Shown here one piece after another: positions 11,815-21,652 of a DNA stretch of 64,000 nt (positions are counted from its first letter, which is position 1; every line of letters begins with the position of its first letter). The translations under genes were made by a program, and so were the position numbers. The notes beneath the pieces are model-generated. The model saw only the letters and a program-made list of their open reading frames with translations, made no database searches and was not told the DNA's origin. The DNA comes from Phallus indusiatus (lineage: Eukaryota; Basidiomycota; Agaricomycetes; Phallales; Phallaceae): NCBI GenBank assembly GCA_027605045.1, contig JAQFWX010000028.1, forward strand, positions 434,001 to 498,000, in the 5' to 3' direction.

Positions 11815-11895
11815 CTGGTGGAACGGGCGCCTCTGAGTTTATCCTGCCGAAGCAGCCGCTGAGTCAGCTCAGTGTTCGAGCTGTTACTCCCTAGT
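11815..11895 (+). repeat. Third tRNA-like block
   Basis: This block reads TGGTGGAACGGGC, then about 45 nt later GTGTTCGAGCTG, loosely resembling A and B boxes. It contains the inverse of the 17-nt sequence at 11088-11104, so the two belong to one dispersed repeat family. No intact tRNA. Confidence 0.3.
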
Positions 11896-12223
11896 AGATT
11901 ATGAACTTGTGTGTGGTATTATAATATTTAAATGCAGTACCAGCAGCATGGAGTTGGGGTATGAACATAGAGTGAATTATTGACAAGCAGGCGAAAATAA
12001 ACATATGAGCAATACAAATCAAAGCCTCTGGGGGAGTATCGCAGATAATGTAGCGTCTGTATTTTAAATAGCCATACAGTCGTATCCAACATGGGGACGC
12101 GCCTCAAGGGACCATAAATTGATTTATACACACAAACGTTCTGCCGAAAGAAAGCCCTTGTGGGATTAGAAAGCAGGGCTGGACGTCGTTCACAACGCGG
12201 ACTCCGCGGAAGTCAATTATAGC

Positions 12224-13097
12224 CTAATCAGTACCGCGTCTTTGATACTCGGTTTCGAAACTGGGACTACTAGAAATCTCCGTCGATTTTACCTCGTAAT
12301 TTTCCAAGTTTGGCATGTTGTTGGAGATTAGATGCTCAGCGGCTTCGTTTTCGTCGTCAAATTCTGCTCCACTGAGGAAACGTTAGTTAAGGACATGGTC
12401 TAAAAAAAAGCTCATACCAGCTGATACAAACATATTGTTTCTGAACGGGTGTTATGTGCTCTTCAACAATGTGATACATGACTTCTGCTCGGGAAGGGAA
12501 AGATTCAAAATGTCGACATCCTGGAAAAATACTAGCGAATAGTTCTCCAATTTGTGTGATGTATTTTTCAAGAGTTGATGGATGGTTGAATGAATAGATG
12601 TCTAAGTAGGAATGAGGAATATTGTTATCAGGCTTCAAAATCTGTGCTCAGTTGCTTTTTGAGTCGATTAATTAATGTGCTTACCCATTGATCGTCATCT
12701 TGAAGTAAAGAGTTTGAATCTGTCGTTTCCGACTGAGGAACCTCAGCGTCAAGCGAGGAAAAAGTTTCTGAGTCACTGGGTGTTAGGAAAGCTGTCACCG
12801 GCAGACTTGAGAATGTTTCATAAAGGTTCTCCGCCGACATCAGGTCTGCTTTGAGCTGTATTGTGATTGCAGTTGGTTGATATGGACCTTCGCTATTCTG
12901 CCACCATTCGACATTTCCGATACGAAGAATCAGGCTCATGTCTGTACGAAACGGTGTTCAGGTCAAGGACAAATCCTGTCACAGTTTGTACGTACTTCCC
13001 GGTGGGCCGAGGCGTTTTGGACTACGTTGAACTTGAAGCGTCGATAGACTTGGTGGAGGTGAAAGCTTCGGATAAGAAGAATTCTCATGTTGAGCAT
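12224..13097 (-). CDS. Zinc-finger-like hypothetical protein, about 244 residues
   Basis: Four-exon model: 12992-13097, 12685-12941, 12418-12641, 12224-12371. It keeps frame and has GT-AG introns of about 43-50 nt. The start could be the ATG at 13097 or the in-frame ATG at 13088. The N-terminal half contains RIGNVEWWQNSEGPYQP followed by an acidic, Ser-rich linker. The C-terminal part has two possible zinc-binding patterns: FPGCRHFESF followed by HIVEEH, and YVCISCGAEF followed by AEHL. These recall C2H2-like fingers but are imperfect. It may be a DNA-binding or regulatory protein; no family is firmly recognised. It is divergent from the decarboxylase-family gene that begins at 13532. Confidence 0.55.
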
Positions 13098-13531
13098 ATG
13101 TAGACACACCCATATTATCGCGCTTGAGAATCTAGAGTAAGGCGAAGTCTTTTATATAATAAGGAATAATCCATGGATGGAAAGGGACTGGCAAGTTCCA
13201 TGAGCCATGGCGGACAACCCCCGGCTCCGGCTAACCAAGGGAATCCACTGTAATGTATTTGCTATATTAATTCAAGTCGATGTCAGAGTTTGTTCGATTA
13301 TAGGATGATCTCCGTTGTCTTCCTACGTCTTCAGGATTTGTTCTCGGTGTGTTGGTATTGCGTATCGTGCGAGAAAATGATGCACGAGTCACACCGTTAC
13401 ATAGTCCCGCGGGATATTCGCTTAATAGCCGATCATTGCCGTAGCCATGGGTAAACTTGAAATTTCCTCTCTTCACTAAACTCCTATGTGAATATCTTCT
13501 TTGTCTTCTTTCGCTCGAACCTCAACCTGAG
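13098..13531. promoter_or_regulatory. Shared divergent promoter region
   Basis: This 434-bp interval separates the start codons of two divergent genes, so it must hold both promoters. No specific element is called. A plus-strand in-frame ATG at 13457 could extend the downstream gene. Confidence 0.4.
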
Positions 13532-15233
13532 ATGAGTACACGTAATGAAGATGTCGTTCATAAACGACGTTCTCTGGCTATCGAACGTCCAAATTCTTTC
13601 GTTAGGACATTTGCATCAGAAGAGAGCAAGCTTCGGAGATCGCTCATAAGGGTGCTTGATGAATCTATCTCTAATTCGGGAAAAATCTTAGATGAAAGTG
13701 CCATCATTACGTGCATTATTTGAGGCTCAAAGTTAAACCTTACTGCAGGGCTCAGAGTCAGAACCTGTTAATAGCAGTATGGCCAGGACTGCTACCCCTG
13801 ACTGGCTCTCGAAGTTATTCTCAGACTCGCAAGATCTGACTGACGAGGTAATATCGCTGCTGAGGTTGAGTCTGAGTAGCTTGCTAATCCAATGTACGAA
13901 CAGTTTTTCGCCAAAGAGGATATGGGTGAGAAGCATCTTGAACTGTTGCAATTCAACTATTAATTGTGAATCCATCAAGGAAATTATGTGATTGATCGAC
14001 AGACGCGTCAGAAAGAATGGGAAGCGATGCCATTGTATGAGAGAATCGGCGAGTTAACGCTAGTTTATTCTCGTTTATGTTAACTTATTATTATTTAGGC
14101 CTTCATTTGCTGTTCCATGGCCCTTGTGCCATCAAATTTGTTACTTGGCTTGAAATTCGAAAAATTTTGAAGGAAGAGTCAATTAAAGGTTGGTCAGGCT
14201 TTATCTATTTTTGCAAAATGGTTTCCTCGGCTTTGAACCTTCTACAACGGGGGTTGGCGGAGGGAAAAGACTTTGCAAAGGACCATTAACTGTTCAGCTA
14301 ATACAACACTTTAATTCTTAGAGGGTAAAATTTATGACTCTACAGACCCCAAATTGGTTCTTCATCAAATCAAAAGTTTTATCAGTCTCTACGGCATCTC
14401 ACTCGATGAGCTGTTGGAGCCTGATATCACGAAATACCCGGTACCGAGTTGTTTCCGAGTTTTTGTGATAACACCGACTAACAATCTTGTTGTAAATCTT
14501 CACAAATGCAGACTTTCAATTCATTTTTCAGTCGCTCTCTCCGGCCAAATGCTCGCCTGCCTGCATTCCCGGATGATCTATCCATCATAGGCTCCGCCGC
14601 GGATTCACGCCTGACAGTTTTTAATTCCGTGAACGAGGCTACAAAATTCTGGTAAATCAGAATTAACATGTTCATCAGATATATTGATCAAGTATTAGGA
14701 TCAAGGGGAAAAAGTTCAGTATTAGCACTCTTTTACAAAACGAGACGTTAACGGCCTCCTTGGGTGCGCGGCCACGGCTGGCAATATGGCGACTGGCGCC
14801 ACAAGATTATCACAGATTTCATTCCCCAATCAATGGAAAATTTAAACACGTGGATCACATACCCGGCGATTATTATACCGTAAATCCACAAGCCGTCAAC
14901 GAGAATTTGGATGTTTTCACTGCTAATACCCGTTCTGTGGCTACTTTCGATATCACATTCTCTTCTGACAAACGAAGAACATTACCTTGTGCCTTTGTGG
15001 CGGTTGGCGCATTGTTGGTAGGGAGCATCAGGTGGATCAAGAATCCCGGTGATGACCTCACACGAGGCGAACAGCTTGGCTACTTCCAATATGGCGATTC
15101 TACTGTCATTGGCGTATTCCCTGAGGAGGCTCAGATCGAGTGGGATAACGATTTGGCTGAGGCCAGTAGAGCCAGTTTAGAAGTTCTTGTTAAAGCGGGA
15201 GAGAAGATAGGGAGAGCGGAAATAAAGATTTGA
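13532..15233 (+). CDS. Phosphatidylserine decarboxylase family protein
   Basis: PSD-family proenzyme; typical members self-cleave at a Gly-Ser bond to make a pyruvoyl cofactor and decarboxylate phosphatidylserine, and some fungal members act on amino acids. Landmarks: WLSKLFSDSQDLTDE, FFAKEDMGNYVIDRQT, MPLYERIGLHLLFHG, IKEGKIYDSTDPK, the core TFNSFFSRSLRPNARLPAF, DSRLTVFN, DYHRFHSPINGKF (conserved His), GDYYTVNP, ALLVGSI and RGEQLGYFQYGDSTVIGVF. Later exon bounds include 14099-14188, 14322-14440, 14512-14651 and 14699-15233. The intron at 14049-14098 begins GCGAGT, a GC-AG intron. Oddity: the residue before the processing serine is Asp (GDST) where the family has Gly (GST/GSS), which may block or alter self-cleavage. 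N-terminal exons and the start are uncertain. Confidence 0.85.
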
Positions 15234-15466
15234 AGCCTTGGCTAGGGTGCCACCTGTCATGTCAAGGCTAAGCTGATTATGGTCGTCGATTGCCATTGTA
15301 TTATTTATTTGTTTATATGAATTGAACGTCTTACACATTTGTCCATCGTTTAGCCTTAACAGAATCATATCAGTAATATCACATAACAGCCTCCTTGCAT
15401 TATATACAGCATAACATACATACACGCTCAACTACAGGTATAGAAAACCGCTGACAGTCCGGCACT

Positions 15467-16952
15467 TCAAGTTTCGAAGCTTCGGAAAAGTTTGATTACG
15501 AATTCATATGTACTAAATTGGATTCCACCTGCCAGCTATATAACGGATTATTTAAGAGAATGTCACTTTTACACTTGAATGAACTCACCACAAGCCGAAC
15601 GAGTCGAGGTGTTGTCCCTGCCCAAAATCTAAGAACACCGTCCTCGGTAAGAATTCTATACGCGCAATGAAAAGAGTTGCGGTAGTTAGCTTTTGCATCG
15701 AGGGATTGCATCCGCGTTTTGATTACACTGAAGATCCTCGTCAAGATCAGTGCCAACAATAACAATCAGGAACATACTCAAATGGCATAGATGCATAAGT
15801 GGTGATTAAACCAGCCACGGCTCCCAAGCCAAACGTCACCGTTCCTGAAAGCCGTTTGTTCGGATCGTCGCCTTGGACAAACTGTTTTAAGGCTACAAAA
15901 GAAAGTTCAAACAAATTATAATTATACAGGTCATGTCTAAACAGGTCTAAACACGCACTTTGATAGCTGGTGAACCTGACAGCACTATTCGTTCCTTGCT
16001 TCATTATTACGGGGAATAATCCACGATATATTCCCTGTATACCCTCCGCTTTTATTATCTTCCCCACACCATCTATTAATCCTTTGTATTGAGGGTCTGG
16101 TCTCCGGGCATCTTGAACCATTTTTGTCCTGTGAACCAATGCAACATATAAGTCTTTCGCTCGGGCTATGTCAGTACTGGAGATACTAACTTGATAGTTT
16201 CCGAAGGTGTAACCGCAATAATAGCCTATTTTGGTCAATCAAAATACAGAAAGCCATGGTTAACGCCCATCATGTGCTGACCTCGCATGTACCAGCACCA
16301 AGGCCAGCTGAATTACGTCAGTTCCTCAGTAGCTCTGCACTGACGTTGACATACCTAACACGTTCCTTCCTGGCGTCAGTTTTCCCTATTATTTATGTAC
16401 ACGTAAGACGAATCGTTTGAATGTGAATATACAGACAATACGTACATTTTCATCAGCCAGTAGGGATTTGATATGATCGTACGTAGTAAATCTGCACGTG
16501 TCGCGCCAAACGGTTAGCTGAAAGTCCCGGATCTCGTTGAAGCATACCTAACAGCAGATTTTGCACCGTTTCCAATAATTAAAGCAGTAGCTCCTGAGTA
16601 TAAACCAAAAAACCCTTTAGTTTGAAGTGTATTCTGAAATGGAGTGTGAGATAATGTCGACAGAAAAGATTGGGTATCGTCTAACCTTGATGACAGCAAT
16701 AGGTCCTTCGGTAGCACCGCTGAACTGAGATCTAGTTTTAACGAAGTCGGATGCTGAAAGGTGAGCATCAGATGAATAATTTGAGCGCGGTATAGTGGCC
16801 CCTACGATAAGTAACGAGACTAAAAGTACGACACGTCAGAGACGAGTCATGCACTCGACCAAAAAAGAATGTTGTAACGCTTACGCCTCAACCGCCCCTG
16901 CGCTAGCGCCAGCTATCAAAGAATGCAATGGCTTCTCCTTTTGCTTAGACAT
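15467..16952 (-). CDS. CTP1: Mitochondrial citrate (tricarboxylate) carrier, CTP1-type, paralogue 1
   Basis: Inner-membrane solute carrier of the SLC25 family, closest to tricarboxylate carriers. The start MSKQKEKPLHSLIAG (ATG at 16952) opens repeat 1 (AGAVEA ... SDFVKTRSQFSG). Repeat 2 gives GLGAGTCE, then AVTPSETI and TKMVQDARRPDPQYKG. Repeat 3 gives AVAGLITTYASMPFD, then VIKTRMQSL and GVLRFWAGTTPRLVRLV. The last exon reads LAGGIQFSTYEFVIKLFRSFET. Each repeat keeps its P-x-[DE]-x-x-[KR] signature; in repeat 1 the proline is supplied by a 14-nt microexon. At least nine short introns fit. It is convergent in orientation with the decarboxylase-family gene and lies head-on to a paralogue at 18379, with HEM4 between. 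Confidence 0.88.
16806..16819 (-). other. 14-nt microexon of the CTP1-type carrier
   Basis: On the minus strand TCTCGTTACTTATC is preceded by an acceptor (TTTTAG) and followed by a donor (GTAGGG). It joins exon 16885-16952 (phase 2) to the exon ending at 16753 and supplies Leu-Val-Thr-Tyr-Pro of the first carrier signature. Without it the two exons are out of frame; with it the flanking introns are 65 and 52 nt. Confidence 0.8.
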
Positions 16953-17303
16953 CGAGGGAAAGGACAGTAGTCGGTTGAGAGGGTATCAGCGTGTCAGTGT
17001 TAGAAAAAGACGAGCCCAGGATCCGGTCAAAGCGATCGCGACCACCCCTGGTGTTGGTTTATTTAACGGATAAAACATCCGATCACGAGATTTCTGCCAG
17101 CCGTGAAGGGGAATGGACTGGAATGGACCATTCGCGACACGTCTTATAGCTTACTAATAAGCGGCAGATGATCACTGTCAGCACAAGAGACGGACTTTCC
17201 GGGGGACAGCTTTCTCACCCAACAATGAAGTTAATTACAGCGCTGTCCAATGACAAAATGTTCTTTTTACACAGAACAATGATATGAGAGATGTCCATGC
17301 TGT

Positions 17304-18305
17304 TCAAAAAGAGGCGTTCCCTTGTTTCTCGTCGAATGACTTGATGCTTGCGACGAGATGCTCTGCCGACGGCTTTGCGGGCAGGGCATCAACTTTTAAA
17401 TGCGCCTGGCCGGTGAGAAATTCGAAAGTAGTGGTTCCAATCGCAGCAAGTCTAGCAGATTTGAGGGTCTTTTCTTGCATGATGATGGTGCTTTCATCGG
17501 AACTACCGGCGTGTGGGAGAGAAAAATGCTGCTTGAGATAGGGTAACGCAAAACCCGACGAAGACGGTGCGAAGAAGCTGATCCAAACAGAATCCGCATG
17601 CTTTCCACATTCTGATTTCTTCGCGTCAGCCGGACGTTGGTATATGCATTATTTACAACGATTGACTCACTATTGTCGGCCTCTTGCACAGCGCAGCGAA
17701 TTCTGTTCTCAAGATCGCTGGCGGGCCCTGTTTCATATACCATTAAACTCTCGGTCGGCACGTCGTGCTCACTCATGATCCGGCAAAAGGTATCTCTATT
17801 CTTGTCACCCGTTAAATAAAGCAGTCTGCCAACATTATGTCGAGTTGGCAAATCGTCCAGGATAAATCGAGCAAGCGACTCTGCTTTCCCTGTGTGTGCG
17901 CCCAAGATAAGAAGTTTAGAGAACTTTGTTGGGTGTGACTCTGTCATTGGCTCCAATGCGTGTGCAGTGGATTCGCCGACCACATAGAATGGTATGTCCA
18001 ACCAATTCCCTAATTACAATGTCTTAGTATTTTCAGCGGACAAAGTCACCATACGAACCACAGTCTGAAACATGCTTCAAGGCCGTCTGCCACGCTTCGG
18101 CTGATCTGCTACTGGTGACCACAACTCCCGTGTACACACCACGGGGATCCGAGGATATAATGTCCTGCAGTCTCGTTTCGTTACTCAACACTGACTCCAA
18201 AACTTCTACAAAGACAGGACAATATCCCTCATCTTCGAATAACTTTTGATATGGATCATCGGCAAGACGGGAAAGCGACTTTAGCAAGAAAACGGGCCGT
18301 GTCAT
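17304..18305 (-). CDS. HEM4: Uroporphyrinogen-III syn­thase
   Basis: Closes hydroxymethylbilane to uroporphyrinogen III in haem and sirohaem synthesis, in the cytosol. Exons 18059-18305, 17671-18009 and 17304-17611 join in frame to 297 residues, about the usual length. The start MTRPVFLLKS was chosen over an upstream ATG at 18347 because it matches the family N-terminus and does not run into the divergent carrier gene. Recognisable segments are DDPYQKLFEDEGYCPVFVEVL, VVVTSSRSAEAWQ, FYVVGESTAHAL, LLYLTGDKNRDTF, VWISFFAPSSSGF and LAAIGTTTFEFL. The second intron has a consensus donor (GTGAGT). The start lies only 73 bp from the start of the divergent CTP1-type paralogue 2, so a bidirectional promoter is likely. 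Confidence 0.92.
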
Positions 18306-18378
18306 GAACTGAAAAGCTCTTTTTACGTAATTGAAGGAAGTCGGCAATGGCAGCGTTTGCTCTGTGTTCCCGCCAGCA
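18306..18378. promoter_or_regulatory. Compact bidirectional promoter between HEM4 and carrier paralogue 2
   Basis: Only 73 bp separate the chosen start codons of the two divergent genes. No TATA box is evident. If longer N-termini were used (ATG at 18347 or at 18331) the genes would overlap, which argues for the inner starts. Confidence 0.45.
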
Positions 18379-19756
18379 ATGTCAACGTCACGGAAGGAGA
18401 AGCCGCTTCATTCCCTGATTGCTGGATCTACAGCTGGATCGATTGAAGGTAAAGTTGTCGCTTTTTATGATTATCTTTTATCCGCATCTCTTGTTTTCGT
18501 CTTTAGGCTGATTTTTACGTGGTATAGCGTGCGTTGCGTTGCTCTCTCGTCTACTTCAGAACGACTAGTGTCAACATAATATTACAGTTTTGTAAATTAT
18601 CCATGGGATTACATCAAAACTCGCGCACAATTTGCAGGAAAGGTGTGACCGTGTCTTCTAGCTGGGAGCTCTGTTTAACTTTATGCTACACAGAGGCAGG
18701 GACCTATTGAGATTGTTCGAGAGACAATACAAACCAGAGGTATTACCGGTCTCTACTCAGGATGCATGGCGTTGGTACGAAGCTTCGTGTTGCGAGATTT
18801 GGGAAACTGAGATGCTCCTAGGTTGTTGGCAATGCCACTAAAGCAGGCGTCAGATTTCTGACCTACGATCATTTCAAGCATCTCTTATCCGATGATAAGG
18901 TGATTATTGAAAGTTGCCATGTCTTTATGATTTCTCACAAGCAAGCGGTCAGGGTAAAATCACGGCGCCCAGAAGCCTCTTAGGCACGTTCAGCTTTTAC
19001 AATCAGATGTTTTTACGCCATACTGATTAACTGTCAAAGCTGGTCTCGGCGCTGGAATGGTGGAAGCCGTTATAGCTGTCACTCCAAGTGAGACCATCAA
19101 GTATATCATCTCCCACCAGTTTTCAGCGAGATGGCTCAACGACTATTAGAACAAAATTGATAGACGACGCAAAGCGACCTGTGCCGCAATATAGGGGATT
19201 AATACACGGAACCGGTCAGATAATCAAAACTGAAGGTATAACCGGGATCTATCGAGGTCTATTCCCTGTGGTGTGTACACGAGATTCTGTCGCATTTGAG
19301 GTTCACTAAAACCCACCGCCCAAACCAGATGATGCGCCAAGGTGCCAATAGCGCGGTCCGGTTCTCCACGTACTCTTCTTTAAAGGCTTTTGTCCAGGGA
19401 AACGCTCGTCCAGGGCAACAATTGCCTTCATCAATCACCTTTGCGATTGGCGCTATAGCTGGCCTGATTACTACCTATGTAACGCAGCCTTTAGATGTGA
19501 TTAAAACGCGAATGCAATCACTTGAAGCTCGAAAGCAGTATAAGAACTCGTTCCACTGTGCCTATGTAACATACAGAGATGACGGCTTGCTTCGCTTCTG
19601 GGCAGGGACAACGCCACGGCTAATGAGACTGATTGTAAGTACGAGCTGCTTAGTGTCTGCTTCCAACTATGCTGACGTCAAATGAAGTTGAGTGGGGGGA
19701 TAACCTTCTCCGTTTATGAAAAAGTAATACGGCTTATCGGAGCAAAGTCTGCTTGA
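18379..19756 (+). CDS. CTP1: Mitochondrial citrate (tricarboxylate) carrier, CTP1-type, paralogue 2
   Basis: SLC25 carrier paralogous to the gene at 15467-16952. The start MSTSRKEKPLHSLIAG parallels that of paralogue 1. Visible segments: AGSTAGSIEG, FVNYPWDYIKTRAQFAGK (signature 1), GLYSGCMALVVGNATKAGVRF, GLGAGMVEAVIAVTPSETIKTK (signature 2, partly), GIYRGLFPV, MRQGANSAVRFSTYSSLK, ITTYVTQPLDVIKTRMQSL (signature 3), LLRFWAGTTPRLMRL and a last exon ending IRLIGAKSA. About eight introns. The first intron (from 18449) does not restore frame with the VNYP exon in any simple GT-AG model; by analogy with paralogue 1 a microexon may be missing from my model. The intron after DDKVIIE would use a weak donor. 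Otherwise it looks functional. Confidence 0.85.
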
Positions 19757-19835
19757 AGCCTCATAATGAATCATTTATATTTCGTGTATTACACATCAGA
19801 TTCTCAATGGAAAATTATATCATAGTCAGAATTCA

Positions 19836-19862
19836 AAAATCGGGCAAATCTTGCCCGATTTT
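19836..19862. other. Perfect 12-bp hairpin in an intergenic spacer
   Basis: AAAATCGGGCAA, a 3-nt loop (ATC), then TTGCCCGATTTT. It lies 80 bp after the carrier stop codon and 120 bp before RTT106. It could mark a 3' end or a small inverted-repeat footprint; function unknown. Confidence 0.6.
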
Positions 19863-19981
19863 GAACATCTTGTATTTCCATGACTGCCGAGTACTTGATA
19901 ATTCTGCTTCCGCTCCATACGAAAATTGAAATCACGCGCCGCAAATTTGTGCCAGCTTGAGCCTTGCAACACATAATTATC

Positions 19982-21526
19982 ATGACGGATGTTATACCAC
20001 TAAAAACGACGTTTTTCGATGCAATTTACGAAACATTCCCTTCCGAGCTCAAACACCGTGTCGACAATCTTCTAACTGGCGGTGGCGGTGTCAGTGACGG
20101 TGACGCGGCCGGCGAGACGCGACTTACCTTTGATCGATTGCTGCGGTTTTCGTTGGGGGGAATACACTCAGAAGACGACGGCGGATCACAAGCGGAATGG
20201 AACGAGGCTCAATCCAAGTTGGAAAACGTGCTTTCTAGTCTGAAAGCGACAAAAGGCAAAAAACGCGGCAGGGACGACGAGGGTGACTCGGCGGAAACGG
20301 TGCAGCAAGCCACTAAAAAAACAAAACTAGATTCTGAAGTGCAGAATAGCAACGTGGACGACTCTCCGATATTCACCTTACATTCGTTTTCCGTGGCGGT
20401 GCCTGTTCGGAAGAAAGTGGATATTACGATCCGTCAACGCTCGATATGCTTTACTAACCCTACGACCGAAGCAGTGGAATCAATTATTCCAACAGAAACA
20501 TTAACGCGGGCATTCTTATTGTCTACACCAGGGAAATCAAAAGCCCACTGGACAATTGTACTCCTGGCCAATACCGAGCAGAATCAAGTAATATTCGGAA
20601 CAGACAACTTGCTGCCATCTCTCAAGACTACCACACATCCAGAGCCTCTTCAAACCAACCCCAAAGGTACTTCGGCTGAAGCGTCTTTGCGGAAATTCCT
20701 ATCCCATCTTCCCGCTAATATACCTCTCTTGGAGCCATCAACTTCGCACTTTCGTTCTGATAATGGAGAGCCTTGGCTAGACACTTATCTGCGCGCCAAA
20801 GAGGGGCATCTTTTCTTCTTCCCGAGCGGTATCTTGTTTGGACTAAAAAAGCCATGTATGTGGATCGGAATGGAGGATATCCAAAATGTCCGGACGTTGT
20901 CAGTGACTGGACGGACACTTTCAGTTTTCGTCACAAGGCAGCCTAAGAACGCAGAAGAAGATGAAGAAGGCGAGGAAACAGAATTTTCAATGATCGATGG
21001 CAAACATCAAGATAGCGTTTCAAAATGGGTCAAGAATAATCAGCATATGTTCGGTGTCGCTCAAGACGAACAGCAGCAGCTTGAGCAGTCTGCGGACCCC
21101 GAAGAGACGGAACAGGGTTTCAATCTAAATGCTGATTTGGACGACGAATCGGATGATTCAGATTATCATAGTGGATCAGAATCAGATGGTGGTTCACCTT
21201 CATCAGCTGGGTCAAGTGAGGAAGATGATGAGGCAGGAGATAGGGAAGGGAGTGACTCTGGCTCTGAAGATGGCTCTGAAGAAGAGGAGGATGGCGTTGG
21301 CGAAGCTGAAGAAGAGGACGAAAATGAGGATGAGCCATTAGATCCTTCGAAACATCCTCTTATGGCACCGGGTGCTGTTCCCAGATTGAGCAAAGCGGCC
21401 ATGGATGCTGTAATTGGGATGGTTGAACGAGACCTGAAAGGAGGGAGTCATTCCGCTGCTACCAACGGACATGAGATCGATGAGCTCGGGGACGAAGAAG
21501 ACGAAGAAATAGATCAGCTTGATTAA
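19982..21526 (+). CDS. RTT106: Histone chaperone Rtt106
   Basis: H3-H4 chaperone used in replication-coupled and heterochromatin nucleosome assembly; nuclear. Single exon of 514 codons from the ATG opening MTDVIPLKTTFF; an in-frame ATG six codons upstream (19964) is possible. A helical N-terminal region is followed by a nuclear-localisation-like basic stretch (KGKKRGRDDE). The tandem PH-like domain begins near FTLHSFSVAVPVRKK and includes SICFTNPTTEAVESI, HLFFFPSGILFGLKKPCMWI and RTLSVFVTRQP, ending near SKWVKNNQHMFG. The last ~150 residues are a long acidic Asp/Glu/Ser tail, typical of this chaperone. The open antisense frames are products of this low-complexity tail. No lesion seen. Confidence 0.92.
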   Translation: MTDVIPLKTTFFDAIYETFPSELKHRVDNLLTGGGGVSDGDAAGETRLTFDRLLRFSLGGIHSEDDGGSQAEWNEAQSKLENVLSSLKATKGKKRGRDDEGDSAETVQQATKKTKLDSEVQNSNVDDSPIFTLHSFSVAVPVRKKVDITIRQRSICFTNPTTEAVESIIPTETLTRAFLLSTPGKSKAHWTIVLLANTEQNQVIFGTDNLLPSLKTTTHPEPLQTNPKGTSAEASLRKFLSHLPANIPLLEPSTSHFRSDNGEPWLDTYLRAKEGHLFFFPSGILFGLKKPCMWIGMEDIQNVRTLSVTGRTLSVFVTRQPKNAEEDEEGEETEFSMIDGKHQDSVSKWVKNNQHMFGVAQDEQQQLEQSADPEETEQGFNLNADLDDESDDSDYHSGSESDGGSPSSAGSSEEDDEAGDREGSDSGSEDGSEEEEDGVGEAEEEDENEDEPLDPSKHPLMAPGAVPRLSKAAMDAVIGMVERDLKGGSHSAATNGHEIDELGDEEDEEIDQLD

Positions 21527-21652
21527 TAAATCTTATCATGTTATCTGAATATATTTTTGAGTTCAAAACTTCAGTTCAATTGATTGCACCCGTTGCTAGT
21601 ATTCTGCGTATGTAAGCGACCAGCGTTGCGGCGCCGCCTTCGTGCTCTCTCC

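Noticed and set aside
18331..18347. Overlapping longer N-termini for HEM4 and the carrier gene
   Set aside because: Inner ATGs at 18305 and 18379 match the family starts; the longer versions add non-conserved residues and would make the divergent genes overlap.
21120..21402. Overlapping ORFs rich in His/Leu/Pro or Ser on both strands
   Set aside because: They are frame shadows of the acidic repetitive tail of RTT106.
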